Assembly: GCA_029567145.1 (NCBI GenBank)
Contig: JAKQLM010000471.1
Span: forward strand, 1-48,137
Direction of reading: 5' to 3'
From: Pseudomonadota bacterium
GTDB taxonomy: Bacteria; Pseudomonadota; Alphaproteobacteria; Rhodobacterales; Rhodobacteraceae
DNA: 48,137 nt
Part shown: positions 16,701 through 24,889 of the stretch, one piece after another
How positions within the stretch are numbered: the stretch's first letter is position 1
Layout of the letters: each line of letters begins with the position of its first letter
Translations under genes and position numbers: made by a program
Notes under the pieces: generated by a model
Databases searched by the model: none
What the model saw: only the letters and a program-made list of their open reading frames with translations
What the model was told of the DNA's origin: nothing

Positions 16701-18233
16701 GGCCAAAGCGCCAGAGAACCGCTGCCTTTCGCTGTCGAATAGGGCACTGATCCCCGCAAGCGCGACGTCCGGCTTTGCCCGCATCTCTGCTGCGATGCGC
16801 GCCATCCGCTGCGCAAGAGCGTTCGCCTGCCCGGTGGAAAGGCGCGCGGCGTCGTACCACATCATCGGCGACGTTCCGAACGCCAGGGTCACGACTGACC
16901 CGTCAACCGGCGCTTGCCCAACGCTTATCGCAAGGGCCGAAGGGACCAGCGACGACAGGTCAGGCTCACGCAACGCAAGGTCGGCCGCCACTCCGCCCGC
17001 AGCGCGCGCCAGAGCAATTGCCTGTTCCGCCAGCGCCTCTGCGTCTTTGGTCGCGCCCGAGGCGTCAATCCGAACGGGCACCCAAGGCAAGACATAGCCA
17101 GGCGCCGGATCTTTCCCGTCAGAATAGGCCAGGTCACCCCGGCCACGGCCAAGCGCCCGCAGCGCCGCAAGGGCGAGACGCGCCATCGGCTCGTCCGGCA
17201 ACGGCACCGATTGCCAGTCTGCTGCGGCATCCGAAACCGTTCCGAACGTTACGGGATCCGGCGTCAGCAAGCGGCCGCGCAGCCGCGCCTCGCCCTCTGC
17301 CACAGGTGCCAGCGCCGCCGAAATGCATGCCGCTTCTGCAGCGTCAGGCGATTCAAGACGGCCGACCTGCAGCGTCGATGGATCGACCATCGCCCCGTCC
17401 ATTCTGCGCAGGCCCGTCAAGCGAACCGCACCCTCAGCGCACGCGACGGTCAGCGTGTCGTCAGTTGCGCCCAGGACATCTCCTGCGGTGCCAGACCCGG
17501 TCACGGCTTCGGCGCCGGACACGGCAAACACCGTTCCGCTGACGTCGATCTTGGGGACGGCAATCGGATTTCGATAACCACTGTGGTCCAGCGCCCTGAC
17601 CGTCCGCGCCACTTCGGCAGCGGGTTTGCCAAAGTCCAGCCGCCCTGCCGCCCAGGGCCGATCTGCCCGGCGCCACATGCGGCGCGGGCCGACGGGCTGC
17701 GGCTGACGGGGGTGGCCCCCGGCCTCAAGCGCGGACATCACGTCGGCAAAGCTGTCCAACCCTGCCGCAAAGCAACGGGTGTTCAGGGTAAAGGCCGTAT
17801 CGTCGGGTTCGACCGGAAAGTCCCGGCAGGCCAGCACGTCACCGTCGTCGATCCCTGCAGTCAGCAGATGCCACGTCACCGCGTGGGTTGGCTCGCCGTT
17901 CAGGATTGCCCAGACCGGGGCGTTCAGCCCGGCATACCCTGGCAACGGACCATCGTGAAAGTTCACCCCGCCCTGCCCCGCCAGCGCCAGCACCGCGTCG
18001 GGGACCAGCGACAGGTTAGCCACCGAAAGCACCCAGTCCACGTCAGTCCCGGCAAGCCGGTTGGCCAGTCCCGGGCCGGGAGCCACGATGCGCAGCGACC
18101 GTTCGGCTGCCCAAGCCGCCACCTTTGCCTCCCGCGTGACCACCGCCGCAAGACTGTGGCCCCGCTCCAGCCAGCGGTTTCCGCATTCGACGGTCAGACT
18201 GTTGCTGCCGATCAATAGCGCTGTCAGGGGCAT
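13707..18233 (-). CDS. NRPS: formyltransferase - degenerate C - adenylation with inserted luciferase-like monooxygenase - PCP
   Basis: 1508 residues. Residues 1-290 are a formyltransferase domain (NFHDGPLPGYAGLNAPVW with the Asn/His pair, then AGIDDGD). Residues about 340-510 resemble only the C-terminal tail of a condensation domain, with no HHxxxDG. The adenylation domain starts at about 520: A3 YTSGSTGRPKG (about 669), A4 region FDISVLELFW (713). A luciferase-like FMN monooxygenase of the MupA/Atu3671 type is inserted at about 752-1085, followed by A5 NMYGPTETT, A7 YRTGDLV, A8 and A10 NRKVDRNAL. The PCP is at 1400-1470 with Ser about 1432 in GGHSLLA. No thioesterase. The ATG at 18233 is chosen because the longer ORF (from 18518) runs through the upstream gene in another frame. 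It overlaps the PPTase gene by 4 bp. Probably a starter module activating and oxidising an N-formylated amino acid. Confidence 0.9.
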   Translation of the reverse strand: MPLTALLIGSNSLTVECGNRWLERGHSLAAVVTREAKVAAWAAERSLRIVAPGPGLANRLAGTDVDWVLSVANLSLVPDAVLALAGQGGVNFHDGPLPGYAGLNAPVWAILNGEPTHAVTWHLLTAGIDDGDVLACRDFPVEPDDTAFTLNTRCFAAGLDSFADVMSALEAGGHPRQPQPVGPRRMWRRADRPWAAGRLDFGKPAAEVARTVRALDHSGYRNPIAVPKIDVSGTVFAVSGAEAVTGSGTAGDVLGATDDTLTVACAEGAVRLTGLRRMDGAMVDPSTLQVGRLESPDAAEAACISAALAPVAEGEARLRGRLLTPDPVTFGTVSDAAADWQSVPLPDEPMARLALAALRALGRGRGDLAYSDGKDPAPGYVLPWVPVRIDASGATKDAEALAEQAIALARAAGGVAADLALREPDLSSLVPSALAISVGQAPVDGSVVTLAFGTSPMMWYDAARLSTGQANALAQRMARIAAEMRAKPDVALAGISALFDSERQRFSGALATTSRAYDHTLTVPAAILAQAARTPDAIAVVSGESRVTYAGLVERAARIANSLRSMGINRGALVGLACHRGIDMIAGALGVQLAGAAYVPMDPSYPADRLSLYAEDSGCTVIVTQAGVMPDLPKGPILLAVDTDARVQSASATAPDAGPDANDAAYVIYTSGSTGRPKGVVVSHRNVINFFAGMDDVIGTDPGVWLAVTSISFDISVLELFWTLSRGFSVVVAGDAARLQPSGGEPLSARKMEFSLFYWGNDDGAGPAKYELLLEGAKFADANGFCAVWTPERHFHAFGGPYPNPSVTGAAVAAVTKNIGVRAGSCVAPLHHPARIAEEWAVIDNLTNGRAALAIASGWQPDDFVLRPENTPPANRQAMLDAIGLLRRLWRGEPVEFPRLDGTMHPVVTQPRPVSKDLSVWVTTAGNPETWRDAGRLGANVLTHLLGQSVAEVGEKVKIYRAALAEAGHDPAAFKVTLMLHTFIAEDRDVAREIAREPMKDYLRSAAALIKQYAWAFPAFKKPQGVSNPMQIDLAGLAAEEMEAILDFAFQRYFEDSGLFGTVEDCVARVEELKMIDVDEVACLIDYGIPSAQVLAALTPLAEVLRRTNSGTAKDESLAGLIVTHGVTHLQCTPSMARMLIEDAGARTALARLKQILVGGEALPGRLAADLSGLIARPVLNMYGPTETTIWSSVEATTGQEGVVNIGTPIANTALYVLDDAGNPLPDGTEGELWIGGDGVAQGYFQRPDLTAERFRPDPFAATGRMYRTGDLVRRRPDGRLDFLGRADFQVKIRGHRIELGEIEAALEAIPVVRQGVVLAREDTPGDVRLVAYVTANGLVTEDGLRQGLSASLPDVMVPAHVVILQAFPLTPNRKVDRNALPSPAARSTAAGGVALPVEDDVEQAIAAVWARVLGVTNIGRSDNFFALGGHSLLAVQAHRDLKVALKSDRLTITDIFRFPVLSALAAHLGAKVAQPPVSAVPDSAPDARLDAMARRRAMREARERAMG

Positions 18234-18246
18234 GCTCTGGCTCCGT

Positions 18247-18777
18247 TCATTCTGCGGCCAATCTGCGGTCGAAGACCGGCGCCGGCTTGGCCTCGGCCGC
18301 GAGGATAGCATTGCGCATCCGCGCGGACAGGACCCGCACATTGGGCTCCAGCACCATCGAGTCGTGGTCTCCCGGCACCTCGACCACGTCCAGTCTGGGC
18401 GCGAACGGAGTCCAGAGATTGTCAGGGAAGACATATTCCCGCGCCGAACTGACCCAGTTCCCCTTGGTGACTTTCCAGTGGCGGTCCGGCGGTGGCCGGT
18501 ACAGGACAACCCGCCCATCCGCCCAGGGTTTCAGCTGATAGCTGCCGACAGCCTGCAGGAACGCGGCCTCGATCTCGGCATTGTGAAAGGACGGTACCGT
18601 GGGGTCCGGCTCGTGCGCCGCGATGGCCCGCCGGGATCGTTCCCATTCGATCCTTCGCCGCGCCCATTCGGCCAGGAACTTCGGGCCGCCACGACGCAGT
18701 TCTGCCATCTTTATCATGGCCTTGTCTGGGGCGGTCAAGGTCGGCCTTACCGGCATCGGGGTGTCCAGAAGTGCCAT
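18247..18777 (-). pseudogene. C-terminal half of the PKS thioesterase, split off by a frameshift
   Basis: This 176-residue ORF is not an independent gene family. Its sequence continues the thioesterase begun at the end of the PKS: LLDTPMPVRPTL follows naturally after the strand that should come next, and VEVPGDHDSMVLEPNV supplies the catalytic His region of type I thioesterases. The frame is restored if one G is added to the 9-bp G tract (18835-18843) in the PKS. Its ATG overlaps the PKS stop (ATGA), so it could be re-initiated and produced as a separate half-domain. Either a split gene, a phase-variable gene or a sequencing artefact. Confidence 0.8.
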
Positions 18778-21700
18778 CAGCGCGACCTCTTCGCCGGCCG
18801 CGCGAAGTTGCTGGCCGATCTCCAGGCCGTCAGTCCCCCCCCCGAGAAGCCGCCCAGCAGGTAGGGGCCCTTCGGCTGCACCTGCCTGATTTCAGCCACG
18901 CAGTCTGCCGCCGCCGCTTCGATGGTGCGATGCGGCTCTGCATCGCCGAACAGCCCGCGCGCCTGCAGGCCGTAGAATGGCCGGTCGTTGCCCAGAAGGT
19001 GCGCCAGATGCCGCAGATTCAGAACGTTTCCGAACATCCCCGCCACCAGGAAGAAGGGTGTTCCCGGTCCGCCCTCGCCTGCGTGCATGGCCACAAGATG
19101 AGTAAAGCTCGGGCCAGCCGGATCAGCCTTGGCTGCCGCCGCCGCAGCGGTTTCATCCTCGGGCCCAATGCGGGCGGTGATCAGGGCAGCACAGCGCGCG
19201 ATCGTCGGCACTTCGAACAGCACGGAAATGGGGAGATCGATCTTCCACTGCCGACGGATCATCGCAAAAAGCCGGACAGCAATCAGCGAGTGTCCACCCA
19301 GCGTGAAGAAGTCGTCTTCCACACCCACATCGCTGACACCCAGAAGGTCGGCCCAGAAGCCAGCCAGCGTCCGCTCTACGCCCGTGCGCGGGGCGACATA
19401 GGCGGTCTCCAGGTCCGGACGCGCAAAGCCCGACCCATCCCCATCGGGCCGCACATCCAGCGCTGCGCTTTGGCGCAGCAGGGCTTGCAGGTCCAGCGAC
19501 GAGACCAGAACCTGCGGCGCATCGACCGCAAGGGCGCGCAGGAACGCCTCGGCCCCCTCTCCCGGACGGATCCCGCCCGCAAGCGCCTGTGCCAGCCGCA
19601 ACTCGGCCGGAGAGGTCGACCGCTGCACGTCATCCGCCATCACGTCACGCGGCGCGGGCGGGGCCGGTTTTGCCAGCACCTCATTGGCCGAGATCAGACG
19701 GAAGGTGATCCGCTCCACCTCCACCAGGACCTGCCCGGCAGCGTCGGTCAGGGTCACGTCGAACGCGGCCACGTCCGCACCGGCAGGTCCCGCCAGCCGG
19801 ACCCAACTGCGGATGTCTGCGGGCAAGGACGCAAAGACCCGCACCTCGCCCAGGGTCACCGGCACCCAAATCGCGTCTTCGGGGGCTTGCGGCAACAGGG
19901 CCAGCCCCCAGCCGGTGCCGATGTCGAAAAGCGCCGGATGGATCGCGCAGGTCCCGACATCGGGCGCAGCCTGGGCGGAAAGCGACAGAGTCGCAAGCCC
20001 CTCGCCCGAGCCTAGCGCCGTGGCCCGCAAGACCTGCCAGCGTGGACCGAAGGCCAACCGATCCTCTTGCGCCGAGGGAAGATTCACGCCGCCCTGCGCG
20101 CTTTGCCGCTGCGGGCAGCGCGCCCCGATTTCAGCCAGATCCAGCTTGGGTGCCGATCTTTCCAGCAGTGAAATCCCCGCCTCGGCGGTCAGCACCCAAC
20201 CCGCCGTTTCCAGCGCGCGCGCCTGCATCCTTTGCCCGCCGTCGCGCGTCCGCGTCAGAGACACACGCAGATCACGCGGCGTGTCCGCTTCCAGCCGGAA
20301 GGGCCGGAAGACGGTCAGGTCGGTCAGCGTGAATCCGGGCTTTGCCCCGATCGCGGAAAGCGCCTCGGCGGCGACTTCGGGCCAGGCCGCGCCAGGCAGA
20401 ACCGCCGTCCCGTCGCGCAAACGGTGATCATCCATCACCCAATCAGCCGCGCTGAGAGTGGACAGAAACCGGGTCTCCTCCTCGGCTTTGATCATCCGCT
20501 CAAGGATCATCATTCCGGGCAGCGGCACCGTCATGCTGGCCTGACCCTGACGGCGCGCGTCGGCGTCTGCGGCCATGCCGATCCCGGACCAGATCCCCCA
20601 GTTGATCGCCGTCACCTTGGTCTTGCCGCCTGCCCGCGACCGGGCGAAGGCATTCAAATACTCGTTCGCCGCCACATAATCCGCCTGCCCCGCTGGCGAG
20701 ATCACTGTCGAGGTCGAAGAAAACAGGACAAGCCGCGCAATGCTGCCGTCGGGAAACAACGTCCCCAGCAGTTTCGTCCCGTGCACCTTGGGCGACAGGA
20801 CCGCCTCTGCGGCCCCCGGGTCCTTGCCCAGCAGCGGCGCATCTTCGACCGTGCCTGCCGCATGGATCACGCCGTGGGCCGCCCCCAGCTCCAGCCTGAC
20901 GCGGTCCAGGGCGACGCGCATTTCCTCGGGGTTGCAGACATCCGCTGCCAGCGCCAGCACCTTGCCCAGACGCTGCAATTGCGCCAACACGCCCGCCCGG
21001 ACGCTTCCCGGCTCGGGCAGGTGCCGCCCGATCAGTGCCACTTTCGCCCGGCTGTCGCGGAGCAACCGCTCGGCAACCGTCACGCCAATGCCACCAAATC
21101 CGCCGGTCACGACCCAGACCGAACCTTCGGGAATCCGTTCCATTTCGGGCAGGGGAGCCGATGCCAGCCGCGCCTCTAGCCGCCGCGATCCGCGAAGGGC
21201 GGCCACCGTGTTGGCGGGGACGGCCAGCATCTCTTCTAGCAGCAGCACCAGCGTTTCGTCCGGGACTCCCTTGCGGACGCCCGAAAGCGCCACGTCCAGC
21301 ATCGCGCCAGTCAATCCCGGCAATTCGCGCGGCATCACCTTGATCGGTCCGGCCACCGTCGCCTTTTCCGGATAGGCAAGCGGTTCTTGCCGAACTTGCG
21401 CGGCACCGGACGTGACGACCAGCAGATGCGGCAAAGGTGACAACCCGATTTCGCCGATGGCCTGCCCAAGGAAGAACAGGCTCCAGAATCCCTGCTCCAG
21501 ATTGCGCTGGAAGAAGCTGCCACCGGGACGGAACGTCTCATCCGATGTCACCAGCCAAAAATGCACGATCCGCGCCGGTGACAGGCCGCGCTGGCCAAGG
21601 TCGGCCAGCAGGGCATCATAGCCTTCTCGCCCGTGTTCAGGGGCGATGATGTAGCTGTCTTCATTGGTCCGCGCGAACGCGTCGCCCGCATGGACAGTGA

Positions 21701-24587
21701 TCACCCGGTGACCGGCCAGTCGCAACCTTTGCACAGCCGCCCGGGCCAGACCGGTCTCATCCGCAAAAATGAGCCAGGTTTGCGGCGTGCCAAGCTCTGT
21801 CTCGACGTCCAGCGGACAGTCCGCAGGCGCCGCGCGCCATTTCAGTTGATATCCGAAGTCGGCAACCTTGTCGTGGCGCTCGGGCACCAGGTCCAGGTCT
21901 GTGCCTGCTGCGGGCTTGCCGGGCTCGACGAAATAGCGCGCACGCTGGAATGGATAGGTCGGCAGCACCACCCGCCGCCGCCGCGCCCCGCCCCAGATCT
22001 GGCTCCAGTCAGGATCGGCGCCGCAGGCCCACAAACGTCCCAACGTCGCCATGAAGTGCCGGTCGTCCGAGACGGGATCTTCCGGGTGCCGCAAGCTTGC
22101 TGGAACCGGTTGCCCCCCCATCGCGCCGTTGGCCTGTGCCAGCGTCGCCAGAGCGCGCCCTGGCCCGACCTCGAGATAGACACGATCCGCCTTTTGCCGA
22201 AGCGTCTGCATCCCCGCTGCAAACCGAACCGTTCCGCGCAGGTGCGCCACCCAGTAGTCCGGGCTGGTCGCGTCGGACGCGGTCAGTATCTGGCCGGTCC
22301 GGTTCGAGATGATCGGAATCTGCGGCGGCATCAGCCGCATCCCCGCCAAGTGGGACCGAAACCGCTCCAGGATCGGCTCCAGCATCCGACTGTGCGCGGC
22401 GATGTCGATGGCGATGCGGGTGGTGTCGATATCCTCGTCCTTCAGACGGGCGGTCAGGGCGGCAAGGTCGGCGTCAGCGCCAGACACGACGGTAAGCTCG
22501 GGGGCATTGACGGATGCGACGTCAAGTCCGGCCAGATAAGGCAGCAGCGCAGCTTCCGACATCGGGACCGACAGCATGCCTCCGGCCGGAACGGTATCGA
22601 AAAGCTGGCCGCGAAGCCGCACCAGACCCACCGCCTCTTCAAGGCTCATCACCCCCGCCAGACAGGCGGCGGCGTTCTCTCCCATGCTGTGACCGATCAG
22701 AACCGAGGGCTTTATCCCCCAACTCTCCCACAGCCGGGCCAGCGCAATTTCGACGACAAGGATCAACGGGAGCTGCAAGGATGGCCGCCTCAGCCGCTCT
22801 GCCGCTGCCGCTTTGGCGTCCGGGCCGGGCAGCCAAAGGGCGCGAATCTCGTCTTCGGCGGGGCCCAGCGCTGCAAGTCCGCGGTCCATCCATTCTGCGA
22901 ACACCGGCTCGGTCTCGTACAGGTCGCGCGCCATGTCGGGGTATTGCGCGCCTCCGCCCGGGAACATGAACACGACGTCTGGCGTGTCGCCAACGCGACG
23001 CTGGGTGAACACCCGCCGGGGGTCGCCTGCCTCGAGCAGGGCGGCGGCCTCGTCGTGCGAGCCTGCCACCAGAACGCGCCGATGCTCGAATGCGCGGCGG
23101 CCCTCCTTCAGCGTATAGGCCACATCGGCCAGGGGTTGCTCGGGATGCGCACGAAGGTGGGCGGCAAGCCGGACCGAGGCCTCGCCCAAAGCCGCCGAAC
23201 TACGGGCCGAGATCGTCAAAAGCTGGAACGGCCAATCCGACGCATCCGACGCGGCGGCATCGGGGGCTTCCTCCAGCACGACATGCGCATTCGTGCCGCC
23301 AACCCCCAACGAGTTCACCCCGGCCCGCCGGGGCCCGCCCCGCCGTGCCCAGTCGGTCAACCGATCATTGACCCGGAACGGGCTGCCCTCGAAATCAATC
23401 ACCGGGTTCGGTGTCTCGAAGTTCAGACTGGGCGGCATCTGGCGATGGTGCAGGGCCAGTGACGTCTTGATCAGACTGGCCACGCCCGCCGCAGTGTCCA
23501 GATGGCCGATGTTGGTCTTGACGCTGCCGATCCGCGCAAAGCCCTTGACCTGCGTCGATTTTCGGAAAGCCTGTGTCAGCGCCGCCACCTCGATGGGATC
23601 GCCAAGATAGGTGCCGGTGCCGTGGCATTCGATGTAGTCGATCGACTCGGCCGTCACTCCGGCGATGCCCAGTGCCGTGGCGATGCAGTCGGCCTGCCCT
23701 TCGACCGAAGGGGCAAGATACCCCGCCTTCGCCGCGCCGTCGTTGTTGACTGCACTGCCCTTGATAACCGCCCAGATGTGATCGCCATCGGCCAAGGCGT
23801 CGTCCAGCCGCCGCAGCAATACCGCGCCCGCACCCGATCCAAAGACCGTGCCCTGCGCCCTGTGGTCGAAGGCGTGGCAGACACCGTCCGGCGACAGCAC
23901 CTCACCCTCCTTGTAAAGATAGCCGCGGCCCTGGGGCAGGTCGATCGTTGCACCGCCGGCCAGGGCCATGTCACACTCGCCGGTCAACAGCGCCTGCACC
24001 GCGTAATGTACCGCCACCAACGAGGTGGAGCAGGCGGTTTGCAGCGACAGGCTTGGGCCCTTGAGGTCGAAGACGTGGCTTACGCGGGTGGACAGGAAAT
24101 CCTTGTCGTTCCCGGTATGGCGCAACAGGAACATCCCCGTGCTGTCGACTAGCGCCGGGTTGGAACACAGGTTGAAGTAGAAATAGCTGCCCATGCCGCA
24201 GCCGGCAAAGACCCCGATCCTACCCTTGAACGCTTCGGGCGGATGGCCTGCCCCCTCCAGCGCCTCCCAGGCGACTTCCAGGAACTGCCGGTGCTGCGGA
24301 TCAAGAATCGCGGCCTCTTTCGGCGAGAAGCCGAAGAAATCGGCATCAAACCGGTCGAACCCGTCCAGCAGGGCCGCATGGGGAACGTAAGCAGGGTTGC
24401 GCAACATCGCGGCGCTTTCGCCTGCGGCCAGCAATTCTTCCTCGCTTAACCGCCGGACTGCGGACCGGCCAGCGCGCAAGTTGTCCCAATAGCTGGCAAT
24501 ATCGGCGGCATCCGGCAGATGCGCTGCCATGCCGACAATGGCGATATCGGCGCTACCCAGAGTCGCAATCGGGGATGCGTCGCTCAT
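18777..24587 (-). CDS. Type I polyketide synthase, KS-AT-KR-DH-ACP-(truncated TE)
   Basis: 1936 residues as read. KS 12-440 (Cys about 186 in QTACSTSLVA, His in ECHGTGT and KTNIGHLD). AT 540-830 (FPGGGAQYP, GHSMGENAA). KR about 1155-1340 (GGFGGIGVTVAERLL, FSSTSTV, ADYVAANEYLNAF). DH-like 1380-1635 (DDHRLRDGTAVLPG with one residue more than the canonical HxxxGxxxxP; HPALFDIGTGWG). ACP about 1735-1810 (LGGHSLIA). The TE starts at about 1835 and reaches its nucleophile GGFSGGG, then shifts frame and stops 21 residues later. The missing half is the next ORF. Expected chemistry: one malonyl-type extension, ketoreduction, dehydration and release. It is the first gene of the operon PKS-TE'-NRPS-PPTase-SGNH; the gene order is opposite to the likely assembly order. 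Confidence 0.9.
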   Translation of the reverse strand: MSDASPIATLGSADIAIVGMAAHLPDAADIASYWDNLRAGRSAVRRLSEEELLAAGESAAMLRNPAYVPHAALLDGFDRFDADFFGFSPKEAAILDPQHRQFLEVAWEALEGAGHPPEAFKGRIGVFAGCGMGSYFYFNLCSNPALVDSTGMFLLRHTGNDKDFLSTRVSHVFDLKGPSLSLQTACSTSLVAVHYAVQALLTGECDMALAGGATIDLPQGRGYLYKEGEVLSPDGVCHAFDHRAQGTVFGSGAGAVLLRRLDDALADGDHIWAVIKGSAVNNDGAAKAGYLAPSVEGQADCIATALGIAGVTAESIDYIECHGTGTYLGDPIEVAALTQAFRKSTQVKGFARIGSVKTNIGHLDTAAGVASLIKTSLALHHRQMPPSLNFETPNPVIDFEGSPFRVNDRLTDWARRGGPRRAGVNSLGVGGTNAHVVLEEAPDAAASDASDWPFQLLTISARSSAALGEASVRLAAHLRAHPEQPLADVAYTLKEGRRAFEHRRVLVAGSHDEAAALLEAGDPRRVFTQRRVGDTPDVVFMFPGGGAQYPDMARDLYETEPVFAEWMDRGLAALGPAEDEIRALWLPGPDAKAAAAERLRRPSLQLPLILVVEIALARLWESWGIKPSVLIGHSMGENAAACLAGVMSLEEAVGLVRLRGQLFDTVPAGGMLSVPMSEAALLPYLAGLDVASVNAPELTVVSGADADLAALTARLKDEDIDTTRIAIDIAAHSRMLEPILERFRSHLAGMRLMPPQIPIISNRTGQILTASDATSPDYWVAHLRGTVRFAAGMQTLRQKADRVYLEVGPGRALATLAQANGAMGGQPVPASLRHPEDPVSDDRHFMATLGRLWACGADPDWSQIWGGARRRRVVLPTYPFQRARYFVEPGKPAAGTDLDLVPERHDKVADFGYQLKWRAAPADCPLDVETELGTPQTWLIFADETGLARAAVQRLRLAGHRVITVHAGDAFARTNEDSYIIAPEHGREGYDALLADLGQRGLSPARIVHFWLVTSDETFRPGGSFFQRNLEQGFWSLFFLGQAIGEIGLSPLPHLLVVTSGAAQVRQEPLAYPEKATVAGPIKVMPRELPGLTGAMLDVALSGVRKGVPDETLVLLLEEMLAVPANTVAALRGSRRLEARLASAPLPEMERIPEGSVWVVTGGFGGIGVTVAERLLRDSRAKVALIGRHLPEPGSVRAGVLAQLQRLGKVLALAADVCNPEEMRVALDRVRLELGAAHGVIHAAGTVEDAPLLGKDPGAAEAVLSPKVHGTKLLGTLFPDGSIARLVLFSSTSTVISPAGQADYVAANEYLNAFARSRAGGKTKVTAINWGIWSGIGMAADADARRQGQASMTVPLPGMMILERMIKAEEETRFLSTLSAADWVMDDHRLRDGTAVLPGAAWPEVAAEALSAIGAKPGFTLTDLTVFRPFRLEADTPRDLRVSLTRTRDGGQRMQARALETAGWVLTAEAGISLLERSAPKLDLAEIGARCPQRQSAQGGVNLPSAQEDRLAFGPRWQVLRATALGSGEGLATLSLSAQAAPDVGTCAIHPALFDIGTGWGLALLPQAPEDAIWVPVTLGEVRVFASLPADIRSWVRLAGPAGADVAAFDVTLTDAAGQVLVEVERITFRLISANEVLAKPAPPAPRDVMADDVQRSTSPAELRLAQALAGGIRPGEGAEAFLRALAVDAPQVLVSSLDLQALLRQSAALDVRPDGDGSGFARPDLETAYVAPRTGVERTLAGFWADLLGVSDVGVEDDFFTLGGHSLIAVRLFAMIRRQWKIDLPISVLFEVPTIARCAALITARIGPEDETAAAAAAKADPAGPSFTHLVAMHAGEGGPGTPFFLVAGMFGNVLNLRHLAHLLGNDRPFYGLQARGLFGDAEPHRTIEAAAADCVAEIRQVQPKGPYLLGGFSGGGLTAWRSASNFARPAKRSR
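18835..18843 (-). repeat. 9-bp poly-G/C tract at the thioesterase frameshift
   Basis: Nine consecutive C on the plus strand (G on the coding strand) directly follow the codons for the thioesterase nucleophile motif GGFS. With 9 G the frame ends at the overlapping stop; with 10 G it runs through the rest of the thioesterase. Such tracts are prone to slippage in cells and to under-calling in sequencing. Confidence 0.9.
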
Positions 24588-24889
24588 TCCTCTGCGTTCT
24601 CCATCTGTGGTGACCGGTCCAAGACGTGCATCCAGGCGTGTAGATGCAACTTATGATTGCGCATCCAACAGCATTGCTCCCCGGCAGCTTAATGTATCAT
24701 CCCGATAAGCACTCGCGAATCCCGCCATGCTGCCGATTCTCGGGTTGAAAGGAAAGATACTTAGTCCAAACACTCGCTTTGTTTACTAACCGGAACAAGT
24801 TTTTCAACGCCATTGATGCTTCGAATCGGCTATGCCTACAGTGCTGGTCTTAATTGCCGTCAGAGTGATTCTTGCCTGAGGAAGGACGT
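24588..24889. promoter_or_regulatory. 302-bp divergent regulatory region, PKS operon / ExeA-Wzz-CpsD operon
   Basis: No gene is seen. The stretch is clearly more AT-rich than its flanks and separates the minus-strand PKS operon from the plus-strand ExeA operon, so it should carry both promoters. A possible plus-strand promoter is TTGATG, then 18 bp, then TACAGT (about 24812-24841); this is weak evidence. A GATGC...GCATC repeat (about 24644-24666) might be a regulator site. Confidence 0.45.

Noticed and set aside
18233-18518. 95-codon N-terminal extension of the NRPS ORF
   Set aside because: It overlaps the thioesterase fragment in another frame and has no family similarity; the ATG at 18233 begins the formyltransferase domain.
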